Positions 24,118 to 34,905 of a DNA stretch of 64,000 nucleotides are shown here, in pieces; the first letter of the stretch is position 1; each line of letters opens with the position of its first letter. This stretch comes from Candidatus Brevundimonas phytovorans (GTDB lineage Bacteria > Pseudomonadota > Alphaproteobacteria > Caulobacterales > Caulobacteraceae). The position numbers were made by a program, and so were the translations under genes. Below the pieces are notes generated by a model. It searched no databases and was not told the origin of the DNA. It saw only the letters and a program-made list of their open reading frames with translations. The stretch is taken from the NCBI GenBank assembly GCA_029203145.1, contig CP119309.1, positions 2,815,001 through 2,879,000 on the forward strand, written 5' to 3'.

Positions 24118-25389
24118 CTAGGCCGCTTTCAGATCCGCCGGGTCCAGCCCGCGCGCGCCGCCGGTCTGGGCGCCGGTGAAGTCGGCCTGCTTGACCTGGG
24201 CCCCGTGCATGACCGCTCGGCTGAGGTCCGCGCCCTTCAGCACCGCCCGGCGCAGATCGGCGCCCGACAGGTCCGCGCCGCGCAGCACAGCCCCCGACAG
24301 GTCCGCCGGCAGCAGCCTGTCCGCTCCCAACATTAGCGGCCCTAGCTGGGCCTCGCGCAGGTCCGACCCATTCAGCTTGGCCCGCCCCAGCCGCGCCCCG
24401 CGCAGATCGGCACGGCGCAGGTTGGCCGAGCGCAGATCCGCGCCTTCCAGCTGCGCCCCCTGAAGCTGCACGCCCTCCATGTCGAGGCCGTAGAAGACCG
24501 CCCCCTTGGCCGACAGGGCCGTCAGGTTCAGCCCGCGAATGGACTCCAGCGGACGCAGGTCGACCCCGTCGAACACCGAGGGCTGGCCTTCGGCTCCCCC
24601 CGTCTCGCACCACTGGGCGTGGTCGCGCAGCATCTCGGCGGCGGGCATGCGGCTGACGGATTCGCCCGCCGACCGATTGTCGGTCAGGGTCCCCTCCATA
24701 TTGGCCCCGTCGGTGCGCCACATGGTGGCCTTGACCCCCACCAGAATGGCGTCGGTCAGGTCCGCGCCCGACAGATCAGCCCCCGAAAGGTCCGCGCCCG
24801 CCAGATCGGCGCCGGTGAAGTTGGCCTGCTTCAGATTGGCCCGGACCAGCTTGCAGTCCTTCATGATGGCGTCGGTGAAGTCGGCGGCGATGGCCACCAT
24901 GCCGGTCATGCGCGAGCGTTGCAGGTTGGCCCCGACCAGGCTGGCGCCCTGGGCCTGGGTGTCGCCGCGCTTCTGGGCCTCGATGACACGGAAGCCCAGC
25001 TTGCCGTCCGCCGCCGCGATCGTGCCCTCGCGCAGGTCGGCCTCGAACAGGTCGGCGCCCGACAGGTCGGCCCCGCGCAGGCAGGCGCCGCGCAGATCGG
25101 CCCGACGCAGGCTGGCCTCAGTCAGGTTGATGTCCTGCATGTCCGCGCCAAAGAAGTTGGCGTTGTCCAGCTTGGCCCCGGACAGGTCGCAGTTGTGCAG
25201 GCGGGCTGCGGCGAAATCGGCGTCGGCCAGGTTGCGCCCCCGCAGCGTCAGCCCCGACAGGTCCATCCAGGCGAAGACGGCGCGCGCCCCGCCGGGCCGC
25301 GCCTGCCACAAGCGGTCATGTTTGGCGCAGATCAGGTCGACCTCGGCCTGGGTCGGTTTCTTGCGGACAGGATCGGCAGCGTCGCTCAT
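24118..25389 (-). CDS. Pentapeptide-repeat protein
   Basis: 423 residues with two long runs of A(D/N)LXX repeats, about 50-215 and 275-415 (for example ADLSGADLSGADLTDAILVG and RRADLRGARLGRAKLNGSDL). These predict two right-handed quadrilateral beta-helices. Between them is a non-repeat segment (about 215-275; GESVSRMPAAEMLRDHAQWC). The N-terminal 45 residues (PTQAEVDLICAKHDRLWQAR, then AVFAWMDLSGL) are not repeats. There is no signal peptide or membrane segment, so it is probably cytoplasmic. Function is unknown; some family members mimic DNA and protect gyrase, but nothing here proves that. The start is ATG 25389. Confidence 0.92.
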   Translation of the reverse strand: MSDAADPVRKKPTQAEVDLICAKHDRLWQARPGGARAVFAWMDLSGLTLRGRNLADADFAAARLHNCDLSGAKLDNANFFGADMQDINLTEASLRRADLRGACLRGADLSGADLFEADLREGTIAAADGKLGFRVIEAQKRGDTQAQGASLVGANLQRSRMTGMVAIAADFTDAIMKDCKLVRANLKQANFTGADLAGADLSGADLSGADLTDAILVGVKATMWRTDGANMEGTLTDNRSAGESVSRMPAAEMLRDHAQWCETGGAEGQPSVFDGVDLRPLESIRGLNLTALSAKGAVFYGLDMEGVQLQGAQLEGADLRSANLRRADLRGARLGRAKLNGSDLREAQLGPLMLGADRLLPADLSGAVLRGADLSGADLRRAVLKGADLSRAVMHGAQVKQADFTGAQTGGARGLDPADLKAA

Positions 25390-25449
25390 GCCGACAATAT
25401 GGCTTACGCCGCATTAAGGAAGCTTTGCGGAAACGAGGGTTTCCGAGCT

Positions 25450-26079
25450 CTACTCGGTCAACAAGCCCTGCTCGCGCAGGGCGTCGGCCAGTTCGCCCTC
25501 CTGGGTCCAAAGCCGGGTATAGCCCGCCTCGCCCAGCCGGTTCAGCTCGGTCGTCAGGTCGGCGCGCGGCGCGGCGACGAAGCGGCCGTCGAAACCCTTG
25601 CCGTCCTCGCTGACGCGGACCATGGGCCGCCCGGTCTCGACCCGGTGGAGGAAGCCTTCGCACAGGACGGCGGCCTCCTCGGCCAGCAGGCCCGTCTCGA
25701 CCGTCAGGCCCGACTGGCGCAGACGCTCGGTGCCCCGGCCCGAGGCGAAGGGCGAAGGATCGAGGGCGGCGATCACCACCCGCGCGACCCCGGCCTCGGC
25801 CAGGAAGTGGGCGCAGGACTTGCGGCCCGACGAGCGGGCGCCGCACGGCTCCAGCGTGACATAGGCGGTCGCGCCCTTCACGGCCTCGCCAGCGGCGGGC
25901 ACGGCCTGTTCCTCGGCGTGCGGGCGTCCGCCCGGCGCGGTGGCCGCTTCAGCCAGCACCACCCCGTCCTTGACCAGGACGCAGCCGACCGCCGGATTGG
26001 GCCAGGTCTCGCCCATGCTGGCCAGCGCCAGATCAATGGCGCGGCGCATGTGGATGGCGTCGGCTTCGGACGTACTCAT
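25450..26079 (-). CDS. RibD-like deaminase with a cut-down reductase domain
   Basis: 209 residues. The N-terminal cytidine-deaminase fold carries PNPAVGCVLVKDG, the zinc histidine/glutamate HAEE and the zinc cysteines in EPCGARSSGRKSC, as in pyrimidine deaminases of riboflavin synthesis. A full RibD has a reductase domain of about 200 residues; here only about 60 residues remain after RPMVRVSEDGKG, ending LREQGLLTE. It may be a deaminase-only enzyme or a degraded paralogue. The start ATG 26079 overlaps the gpmA stop as ATGA, so the two are coupled. No other rib genes are nearby. Confidence 0.85.
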   Translation of the reverse strand: MSTSEADAIHMRRAIDLALASMGETWPNPAVGCVLVKDGVVLAEAATAPGGRPHAEEQAVPAAGEAVKGATAYVTLEPCGARSSGRKSCAHFLAEAGVARVVIAALDPSPFASGRGTERLRQSGLTVETGLLAEEAAVLCEGFLHRVETGRPMVRVSEDGKGFDGRFVAAPRADLTTELNRLGEAGYTRLWTQEGELADALREQGLLTE

Positions 26080-26789
26080 GCGATGGCCGGCAGGGCTTGC
26101 GCCCGCGCCTGGTCCAGATAGCGAGCGGCGACCGGCTTCAGGTCGGCGTCCAGATCGATCTCCAGCGGATTGCCGGTGGGGATTTCAACGCCGACAATCT
26201 GATCGTCCGGCACCGCGAACAGCAGCTTGACGATGGCGCGCAAGCTATTGCCGTGGGCGGCGATCAGCACGTCCTCGCCAGCCTTCAGGCGCGGCGCGAT
26301 CTCGGCGTCCCAATAGGGCTGCACCCGGTCCAGCGTGGTCTTCAGGCTCTCGGTGTCGGGAATGGCCTTGCCCTCGTAGCGAGGGTCAGAGCCGAAATCG
26401 AACTCGCCGCCCGACGCCAGGGGCGGCGGCGGCACGTCATAGCTGCGGCGCCAGACCTTGACCTGATCCTCGCCGTGCTTGGCCGCCGTCTCGGCCTTGT
26501 CCAGGCCGGTCAGGCCGCCGTAGTGACGCTCGTTCAGGCGCCAGTCCTCGACCACCGGCACGTCCTTCAGACCCGCCGCGTCCAGCGCCAGGGCGCCGGT
26601 GCGTTTGGCCCGCGTCAGGACCGAGGTGAACATGACGGCGGGCTTGAACCCGGCCTCGGCGATCAGCTCGCCGCCGCGCCGCGCCTGGGCCTCGCCCTCG
26701 GCGGTCAGGTCGACGTCCACCCAGCCGGTGAAGCGGTTTTCCAGGTTCCACTGGCTCTGGCCGTGGCGCAGCAGGATTAGGCGGGGCAT
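26076..26789 (-). CDS. gpmA: 2,3-bisphosphoglycerate-dependent phosphoglycerate mutase
   Basis: Glycolytic mutase interconverting 3- and 2-phosphoglycerate through a phosphohistidine. 237 residues begin MPRLILLRHGQSQWNLENRF with the catalytic RHG. RLNERHYGGLTGLDK and the second histidine in LIAAHGNSLRAIVK complete the site. ATG 26789 is preceded by GGAG; an in-frame extension upstream would disturb the compact N-terminus. The stop overlaps the RibD-like start. Confidence 0.96.
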   Translation of the reverse strand: MPRLILLRHGQSQWNLENRFTGWVDVDLTAEGEAQARRGGELIAEAGFKPAVMFTSVLTRAKRTGALALDAAGLKDVPVVEDWRLNERHYGGLTGLDKAETAAKHGEDQVKVWRRSYDVPPPPLASGGEFDFGSDPRYEGKAIPDTESLKTTLDRVQPYWDAEIAPRLKAGEDVLIAAHGNSLRAIVKLLFAVPDDQIVGVEIPTGNPLEIDLDADLKPVAARYLDQARAQALPAIA

Positions 26790-26982
26790 GGGTGTCTCCG
26801 TATCGTAGCCTTTCGCGTAGGCCGGGGATGCGGGGGCGGTCAAGGTTTCACCGCCGCGAACCCCAATGCAGCCCGACGCCTCGCCGCGCGTTCTTGGCCT
26901 CTCGGGGGACGCCCGCTATACCGCCACGCTAGGGCGCGGGCAGTTCATTCCCCCGCCCGTTCGCCTATGCTCAGGAAGACCC

Positions 26983-28482
26983 ATGTCGAAACCGCGCCAG
27001 GATATCCGCCCCAATACGGCGGAGTATGAAACCACCCCCCTGGTGAAGCCGACCGGCTTTCGCGAATACGACGCCCGCTGGATTCTGGAAAAAGAGATCA
27101 ACCTGCTGGGCATTCAGGCCCTGGGTCTGGGCCTGGCCACCTATGTCCATGAGATCGGCCAGCGGCCGCGCATCGCCGTGGGCCACGACTTCCGCTCCTA
27201 CTCCCTGTCGGTGAAGCAGGCCCTGATCCTCGGCCTGCTGGAAGGCGGGATGGAGGTGGTCGACATCGGCCTGGCCCTGTCGCCGATGGCCTATTACGCC
27301 CAGTTCGCCCTGGACTGTCCCTGCGTGGCCATGGTCACGGCCAGCCACAACGAGAACGGCTGGACCGGGGTCAAGATGGGCGCCCAGGCCCCGCTGACGT
27401 TTGGCCCCGACGAGATCGGCCGGCTCAAAGACATCGTGCTTAACGGCGAAGGCGTCGCCCGCCCCGGCGGCCGCGTCGAGCACATCGAGGGCTTCCGCGA
27501 AACCTACATCAAGGACGTGGCGTCCAAGCTGAAGCTGACCCGTCCGCTCAAGGTCGTCGCCGCCTGCGGCAACGGCACCGCCGGCGCCTTTGCCCCTGAG
27601 GCCCTGCGCCTGATGGGCGCCGAGGTCATCGAGATGGACACCGACCTCGACTGGACCTTCCCCAAGTACAATCCGAACCCGGAAGACCACGTCATGCTGG
27701 TGGCGATGGCGCAAAAGGTGAAGGAAACCGGCGCCGACCTGGCCCTGGGCTTCGACGGCGACGGCGACCGCTGCGGCGTGGTGGACGACACCGGCGAGGA
27801 GATCTTCGCCGACAAGATCGGCCTGATGCTGGCCCGCGACCTGTCGGCTCTGCACCCGAACGCCACCTTCGTCGTCGATGTGAAATCGACCGGCCTCTAC
27901 AAGACCGACGAGGTGCTGAAGGCCAATGGCGCCACCACCGTCTACTGGAAGACCGGCCACTCCTACATCAAGCGCAAGACCGCCGAACTGGGCGCCTTGG
28001 CCGGGTTCGAGAAGTCGGGCCACTTCTTCCTGTCGGGCGATCTGGGTCACGGCTACGACGACGGTCTGGTCGCCGCCGGCGCCGTCCTGGCCATGCTGGA
28101 CCGCAACCCCGGCAAGAGCCTCAGCGACCTGAAGTCCGCCCTGCCCGACGCCTGGACCTCGCTGACCATGTCGCCGCATTGCGACGACGAGCTGAAGTAT
28201 GATGTCCTGGCCAAGATCGTGAAGGAATACGAGGATCTGGCGGCCAGCGGCGGCTCCATCCTGGGCCGCAAGATCGTCGAGGCCATCACCGTCAACGGCG
28301 TGCGCGTCCACCTCGAGGACGGCTCCTGGGTCCTGGTGCGAGCCTCCAGCAACAAGCCGGAACTGGTGGTCGTGGTCGAGAGCATGAGGTCCGCCGACGA
28401 CATGCGCGACCTGTTCCGCAAGGAGGTGAAGCCCCGCCTGGCCGCCCACCCCGAAATCGGCGCCTTCAATCAGGAAATCTGA
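26983..28482 (+). CDS. Phosphomannomutase/phosphoglucomutase
   Basis: Alpha-D-phosphohexomutase that moves phosphate between C6 and C1 of glucose or mannose. 499 residues from ATG 26983 (ribosome site AGGAAG): TGFREYDARW, phosphoserine loop VTASHNENGWTGVKMG, metal loop GFDGDGDRCGVVD, sugar loop GFEKSGHFFLSGDLGHGYDD and phosphate loop RASSNKPELVVVVES. Its length and order fit the AlgC/ManB group. With GalU at 34.9 kb it can feed UDP-glucose synthesis. The upstream region is the divergent gap to gpmA. Confidence 0.94.
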   Translation: MSKPRQDIRPNTAEYETTPLVKPTGFREYDARWILEKEINLLGIQALGLGLATYVHEIGQRPRIAVGHDFRSYSLSVKQALILGLLEGGMEVVDIGLALSPMAYYAQFALDCPCVAMVTASHNENGWTGVKMGAQAPLTFGPDEIGRLKDIVLNGEGVARPGGRVEHIEGFRETYIKDVASKLKLTRPLKVVAACGNGTAGAFAPEALRLMGAEVIEMDTDLDWTFPKYNPNPEDHVMLVAMAQKVKETGADLALGFDGDGDRCGVVDDTGEEIFADKIGLMLARDLSALHPNATFVVDVKSTGLYKTDEVLKANGATTVYWKTGHSYIKRKTAELGALAGFEKSGHFFLSGDLGHGYDDGLVAAGAVLAMLDRNPGKSLSDLKSALPDAWTSLTMSPHCDDELKYDVLAKIVKEYEDLAASGGSILGRKIVEAITVNGVRVHLEDGSWVLVRASSNKPELVVVVESMRSADDMRDLFRKEVKPRLAAHPEIGAFNQEI

Positions 28483-28522
28483 GCTGAATTTGACGCGGTC
28501 GACGCCCGGGCGAGGTGCAACC

Positions 28523-29827
28523 ATGAGCGACGCCTCCTCCCTGCCCGTGGTCATCGTCGGCGGCGGCTTCTCCGGCGCCATGCTGGCCGCGCGGCTGGCA
28601 GAGCGCGGACAGGCCTCGGTCCTGATCGAGCGCGGCGACGCCTTTGGTCCAGGCGTCGCCTACGCCACGCAGAATGACGCGCACCGGCTGAACGTCCGCG
28701 CAGGGCGCATGAGCGCCACGACGGACCAGCCCAACGACTTCATCGACTGGCTGAGGGCGCATCATCCCGATCAGGCGGACCCGAACGGCTTCGCCCCGCG
28801 CCGCCTCTATGGCCTCTATGTTCGCGACCGTCTGGCCACGGTTGAAGCGGCCTATCCCGGCCTGATCCGCCGCGTGAGCGGCGCCGTCATCGCCGTTGAG
28901 AAGCAATCGGCGGTCCTGTCCACCGGAGAGCGGATCGAGGGGCGCGCCGTGGTTGTGGCCACCGGCAACCCGGCCCCGCGCACCACCCCGGCCAGTGAGG
29001 GCGGGCGCATCATCGCCAACCCCTGGGCGCCCGACGCCCTGACGCCCATCCAGCCCGACGACAATGTCCTGATCCTCGGGGCCGGCCTGACCATGGTCGA
29101 CGTGCTGCTGAGCCTGTCAGCCCAGGGCTGGCGCGGCCGGGCCACGGCGGTGTCGCGGCGCGGCCTGCTGCCTCGCGCGCACGGCCCCGAGCATGACGCG
29201 CCCGTCGACCTGCCGCCCGAAGCCCTGAGCGGCCCCCTGTCGGCGCGATTGTTCGCCGCCCGGCGCCTGGCCAGGGCCCCCGGCTGGCGCCGGGTCATGG
29301 AGGGTTATCGCCCGATCACGCTCGACCTGTGGCGCGCCGCGACGGACGCCGAACGCGCCCGCTTCCTGCGCCATCTGCGCCCCTGGTGGGATGTCCACCG
29401 CCACCGCATCGCCCCCGAGATCGCCGCCGAACTGGACCGAATGCTGGCCGAGGGCCGCCTGACCGTCTGCGCCGGGCGCGTCGGCGCGGTCGAGTCGTCC
29501 GCCGAGGCCGCTACGCTGCGCCTGACCACCCGCGACGGCGCACAGACCCTGTCGGCGTCGTGGCTGATCGACTGCACCGGCCCCGGCCATGACGCGACGA
29601 CCGTGCCCCTGACCGCCGACCTGATCGCCGAGGGCCGCGCCCGTCTGGCCGCCTCAGGCCTGGGCCTCGATCTCGATGACGATGGACGCGTCCGCCACGC
29701 CGACGGCGCCGCCGATCCCGCCCTCTACGTCCTCGGCCCGCCCGCCCGCGCCGCCTTCTGGGAAACCATCGCCGTGCCGGACATCCGCCAGCGCATCGAG
29801 GCTCTGGCCGCCCTCTTGACGGCCTGA
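28523..29827 (+). CDS. FAD/NAD(P)-binding protein
   Basis: 434 residues of the FAD-NAD(P)-binding family (NAD_binding_9 type). N-terminal dinucleotide fold LPVVIVGGGFSGAMLAARLA, then GPGVAYATQNDAHRLNVRAG, RAVVVATGNPAPR, a second Rossmann signature NVLILGAGLTMVDVLLSL, and SWLIDCTGPGHD near the C-terminus. The reaction is unknown; relatives are predicted oxidoreductases. ATG 28523 is chosen over a TTG 11 codons upstream. It begins 40 bp after the phosphohexomutase, so it is probably in the same transcript. Confidence 0.85.
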   Translation: MSDASSLPVVIVGGGFSGAMLAARLAERGQASVLIERGDAFGPGVAYATQNDAHRLNVRAGRMSATTDQPNDFIDWLRAHHPDQADPNGFAPRRLYGLYVRDRLATVEAAYPGLIRRVSGAVIAVEKQSAVLSTGERIEGRAVVVATGNPAPRTTPASEGGRIIANPWAPDALTPIQPDDNVLILGAGLTMVDVLLSLSAQGWRGRATAVSRRGLLPRAHGPEHDAPVDLPPEALSGPLSARLFAARRLARAPGWRRVMEGYRPITLDLWRAATDAERARFLRHLRPWWDVHRHRIAPEIAAELDRMLAEGRLTVCAGRVGAVESSAEAATLRLTTRDGAQTLSASWLIDCTGPGHDATTVPLTADLIAEGRARLAASGLGLDLDDDGRVRHADGAADPALYVLGPPARAAFWETIAVPDIRQRIEALAALLTA

Positions 29828-29864
29828 TCCGACCCACCACCCTGCGGTCGAAACTTCCAAAGAG

Positions 29865-29901
29865 GCCCGCATTTCTTTCCGAGACATGGCGTCTGGCGGG
29901 C
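29865..29901 (+). other. Stem-loop in the leader of the Cys/Met enzyme gene
   Basis: Within the 119-bp gap before 29947. GCCCGC (29865-29870) pairs with GCGGGC (29896-29901), and AGAC (29882-29885) with GTCT (29891-29894) over ATGGC. GCATTT follows both arms. It could be a leader structure or the tail of the upstream transcript; it has no T-run directly after it and does not match a riboswitch I know. Confidence 0.45.
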
Positions 29902-29946
29902 ATTTGCCGGGTCGGCTATCACCGGGACAGGAGAGGAAACATAAAA

Positions 29947-31233
29947 ATGAACCGTCACCGCACCCGCGTCCTTGGGGGCCGCACCCTCGCGCCTGAAACC
30001 CTGATGATGGGCTATGGCTATGACCCCGCCCTGTCGGAGGGCGCGATCAAGGCGCCCCTGTTCCAGTCGTCCACCTTCGTCTTCAAGTCGGCCGAGGACG
30101 GCAAACGCTTCTTCGAGGTCGCCTATGGCCTGCGCCAGCGCGACCCGGACGAGGCCCTGGGCCTGATCTACTCGCGCATCAACAACCCCAACCTGGAAAT
30201 CCTCGAAGACCGCCTCGCCGTCTGGGACAAGGCCGACAAGGCCCTGGTCTTCTCGACCGGCATGGCCGCCATCTCGACGGCCATGCTGGCCCTGGTCCGC
30301 CCCGGCGACGTCATCCTCTATACGGCCCCGGCCTATGGCGGCACCGAATACCTGTTCGACCGCATCCTGCCCCGCTACGGCGTCAAGGCGATCAGCGTGC
30401 CCGCCGCCGAGGGCGCCGACGCCCTGGATGCGGCCATGTCCGCGGCCGCCGCCCTGGCGAAAACCACCGGCGGACGCCTCGCCGCCGTCTATCTGGAAAC
30501 CCCGGCCAACCCGACCAACCAACTGGTCGACATCGCCCGCGCCGTGGCTGGGGCCAAGGCCGTGGATCAGGCCGAGCGCCCGATCGTGGCCGTGGACAAC
30601 ACCTTCCTCGGCCCCCTGTGGCAGAGCCCGCTGGAACTGGGGGCCGACCTCGTCATCTACTCCCTGACCAAGTATGTCGGCGGCCACTCCGACCTGATCG
30701 CCGGCGGCTGCATGGGCGCCGCCGACCTGATGGCGCGGGTGGGCGAGATGCGCACCATCTGCGGCACCAACACCGATCCGCACACGGCCTGGCTGCTGCT
30801 GCGCAGTCTGGAGACCCTGCACATCCGCATGGAACGGGCGCAGGAAAACGCCCTGGTCCTGGCCGAACGCCTGCGCGCCGATCCGCGCGTCAGCGCCGTC
30901 CTGACCGCCGGGGGGCCGGACGCTTCGCCGGAACAGCAGGCCATCTTCGAGGCCCAGTGCAAGGGTTCGGGTTCGACCTTCTCGCTGGAGCTTCCGGGCG
31001 GCGAGACCGAGGCCTTCCGTATGCTGAACGCCCTGCGGCTGTTCAAGCTGGCCGTCAGCCTGGGCGGCGCCGAGAGCCTGGCCTCGCACCCGTCCAGCAT
31101 GACTCACTCGGACTATACGCCCGAAGCCAAGGCGCGCAGCGGCATCGGCGACAATCTGGTGCGCCTGTCGGTCGGCATCGAGAATGTCGAAGACCTGTGG
31201 GCCGACCTGCAACAGGCCCTGGCCGCGATCTGA
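29947..31233 (+). CDS. Cys/Met metabolism PLP-dependent enzyme, methionine gamma-lyase-like
   Basis: 428 residues of the cystathionine gamma-synthase superfamily. Markers are APLFQSSTFVF, IYSRINNPNLEILEDRLAVW, PLP contacts FSTGMAAIST and TAPAYGGTEYLF, VYLETPANPTNQLVDI, and the PLP lysine in YSLTKYVGGHSDLIAGG. The extra segment FFEVAYGLRQRDPDEALGL is seen in the methionine gamma-lyase-like subgroup rather than classical MetB. The exact reaction (lyase or sulfhydrylase) cannot be decided. ATG 29947 follows GAGAGGAAAC. Confidence 0.87.
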   Translation: MNRHRTRVLGGRTLAPETLMMGYGYDPALSEGAIKAPLFQSSTFVFKSAEDGKRFFEVAYGLRQRDPDEALGLIYSRINNPNLEILEDRLAVWDKADKALVFSTGMAAISTAMLALVRPGDVILYTAPAYGGTEYLFDRILPRYGVKAISVPAAEGADALDAAMSAAAALAKTTGGRLAAVYLETPANPTNQLVDIARAVAGAKAVDQAERPIVAVDNTFLGPLWQSPLELGADLVIYSLTKYVGGHSDLIAGGCMGAADLMARVGEMRTICGTNTDPHTAWLLLRSLETLHIRMERAQENALVLAERLRADPRVSAVLTAGGPDASPEQQAIFEAQCKGSGSTFSLELPGGETEAFRMLNALRLFKLAVSLGGAESLASHPSSMTHSDYTPEAKARSGIGDNLVRLSVGIENVEDLWADLQQALAAI

Positions 31234-31241
31234 GGAAGTCA

Positions 31242-31265
31242 GCGGGCGCCGTTCGCGGCGCCCGC
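31242..31265. terminator. GC hairpin between convergent genes
   Basis: Perfect 10-bp stem GCGGGCGCCG/CGGCGCCCGC with a TTCG tetraloop between the PLP enzyme stop and the glmM stop. It lacks a T-run on either side, so it is a possible bidirectional end point rather than a classical terminator. Confidence 0.55.
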
Positions 31266-31271
31266 CGACCC

Positions 31272-32624
31272 TTACTGACCCGCCGCCTTCACCGCCGCCG
31301 AGACCTCGGCGACCACGCGTTTGACCAGGGCCTCGTCGTCGCCCTCGGCCATGACGCGGATCAGTTTTTCGGTGCCCGACGGCCGCACCAGCAGCCGGCC
31401 CGAACCGTTCAGGGCGGCTTCGGCATCGGCCATGGCGGCCTTGACCTTGGCGTCTTCCAGCGGCTTGCCGGCGGTGTAGCGCACGTTCTGCAACAGTTGC
31501 GGCACCGGCTCGAACTGGCGCGCCAGCTCGCTCATCGGCACGCCGGTCTCGACCAGAACGGCCAGCACCTGCAGGGCCGCCATCAGGCCGTCGCCGGTCG
31601 TGGCGTAGTCCTTCAGGATGATGTGGCCCGACTGCTCGCCGCCGATGTTGAAGCCGCCCGCGCGCATCCGCTCCATGACGTAGCGGTCGCCCACCTTGGT
31701 CCGCTCCAGCGTCAGGCCCTCGGCCTTCAGCTTCCGCTCCAGCCCCAGATTGGACATGACCGTGGCGACCACGCCGCCGCCATTCAATCGACCCTTGCGC
31801 GCCCAGGCCAGACCGACCAGGGCCATGATCTGGTCGCCGTCGACCACGTGGCCTTTTTCGTCGCAGATGATCACCCGGTCGGCGTCGCCATCGAGCGCGA
31901 TGCCGATGTCGCAGCGATAGCGCTTCACCGCCTCCGACACCGTGGCCGGATGGGTCGAGCCGCACTCGGCGTTGATGTTCAGGCCGTTCGGCTCGACGCC
32001 GACGGGAAAGACCTCGGCCCCCAGCTCATAGAGGGTGGTCGGGGCGACGCGGTAGCCGGCGCCGTTGGCGCAGTCGATGGCCACGCGCAGGCCCTTGAGG
32101 CTGAGCCGCTTGGGGAAGGCCGACTTGGCGATCTCGATATAGCGCGGCGGGGCGTCGTCGATGCGCTTGACCCGGCCCAGCTTGTCTGACGGCGCCAGGT
32201 CGTCGTTCAGGCCGCCGTCCATCAGGGCCTCGATCTTCAGCTCGATCTCGTCCGACAGCTTGTAGCCGTCCGGCCCGAACAGCTTGATGCCGTTGTCGGC
32301 ATAGTCGTTGTGCGAGGCCGAGATCATGATGCCCAGATCGGCGCGCATCGAGCGCGTCATCATGGCCACGCCCGGCGTCGGCAGGGGGCCGAAGGTGCGC
32401 ACGTCCATGCCCACGCTGGCCAGACCGGCCACGAGCGCGGGCTCGATCATATAGCCCGACAGGCGGGTGTCCTTGCCGATCACCACCAGATGGCGGCGGT
32501 CGTCGTCGGTGCGGAACAGCTTGCCCGCCGCCAGCCCGACGCGCAGCGCGACCTCGGCCGTCATCGGATGGGCGTTGGCGCGACCGCGAATGCCGTCGGT
32601 GCCGAAGTATTTTCTCTCGCCCAA
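31272..32624 (-). CDS. glmM: Phosphoglucosamine mutase
   Basis: Converts glucosamine-6-P to glucosamine-1-P for UDP-GlcNAc, needed for peptidoglycan and LPS. 450 residues from a TTG start at 32624 (reads MGERKYFGTDGIRGRAN, the usual GlmM opening), with AGGA upstream. The phosphoserine loop is MISASHNDYADNGIKLFG (SASHN instead of TASHN), the metal loop ALDGDADRVIICDEKG, the sugar loop GGEQSGHIILKDYATTGDG and the phosphate loop RPSGTEKLIRVMAEG. It is divergent from glmS, the enzyme before it in the pathway, across a 195-bp gap. Confidence 0.95.
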   Translation of the reverse strand: MGERKYFGTDGIRGRANAHPMTAEVALRVGLAAGKLFRTDDDRRHLVVIGKDTRLSGYMIEPALVAGLASVGMDVRTFGPLPTPGVAMMTRSMRADLGIMISASHNDYADNGIKLFGPDGYKLSDEIELKIEALMDGGLNDDLAPSDKLGRVKRIDDAPPRYIEIAKSAFPKRLSLKGLRVAIDCANGAGYRVAPTTLYELGAEVFPVGVEPNGLNINAECGSTHPATVSEAVKRYRCDIGIALDGDADRVIICDEKGHVVDGDQIMALVGLAWARKGRLNGGGVVATVMSNLGLERKLKAEGLTLERTKVGDRYVMERMRAGGFNIGGEQSGHIILKDYATTGDGLMAALQVLAVLVETGVPMSELARQFEPVPQLLQNVRYTAGKPLEDAKVKAAMADAEAALNGSGRLLVRPSGTEKLIRVMAEGDDEALVKRVVAEVSAAVKAAGQ

Positions 32625-32767
32625 GGGCGTCGTCCTTTGATGGCGGGGCGCCGGAGGGTTTGCAAAGAAACCTTCCGAAACCCATTTTTTGATGTCGCCG
32701 GCCTTCGCTTCCCCTAGACGCAAGATCACAGGGCGAGACGGGCTGAACCCTCTCGCTTACCCCTTAC

Positions 32768-32794
32768 GGCGGCGTCGCGCAAAGCGAGACCGCC
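32768..32794 (+). other. Stem-loop upstream of glmS
   Basis: GGCGG (32768-32772)/CCGCC (32790-32794) with an inner TCGC/GCGA stem over GCAAA. It lies in the glmS leader 25 bp before its ATG. It is not related to the glmS ribozyme of Gram-positives. Possible leader structure or small-RNA target site, with no direct evidence. Confidence 0.4.
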
Positions 32795-32819
32795 TCGCCC
32801 CTTGATCGGAGCAGACCTC

Positions 32820-34634
<1,815 letters not shown>

Positions 34635-34640
34635 TCGAAC

Positions 34641-34809
34641 CCTTCTCCCCTTGAGGGAGAAGGTGGGCGCCGGAGGCGCTCGGATGAGGGGTGGAGGCGC
34701 CGCCCATCCGAAGCCGACATCGCCGTTCAGGATATCACGTCAAACCACCGCGACGACGCCCCTCATCCGTCAGGCTCCGCCTGCCACCTTCTCCCTCAAG
34801 GGGAGAAGG
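34641..34809. repeat. REP-like long inverted repeat, copy 3
   Basis: Between glmS and galU. The left arm CCTTCTCCCCTTGAGGGAGAAGG (34641-34663) continues with TGGGCGCCGGAGGCGCTC and GGATGAGGGG. The right part has CCCCTCATCCG, CAGGCTCCGCCTG and the arm at 34787-34809. An approximately 70-bp unrelated centre separates the halves. Same family as copies 2 and 4. It fills most of the 271-bp gap; no gene is seen. Confidence 0.8.
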
Positions 34810-34905
34810 CTGACTGGTGCAGATGCAACCCGCCGCGCCCGCTCCCGTTTGGAACGGTCACGGTTTACGCCTATGACAGGCGGCTAACGACTTTCGGGAC
34901 GACTG

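Noticed and set aside
29828..29946. SAM-II type riboswitch upstream of the Cys/Met enzyme
   Set aside because: The stems present do not show the conserved pseudoknot sequence pattern of SAM-II or related SAM/SAH classes.
32625..32819. glmS ribozyme
   Set aside because: No catalytic-core sequence; this ribozyme class is mainly from Gram-positive bacteria, and only a single simple hairpin is present.
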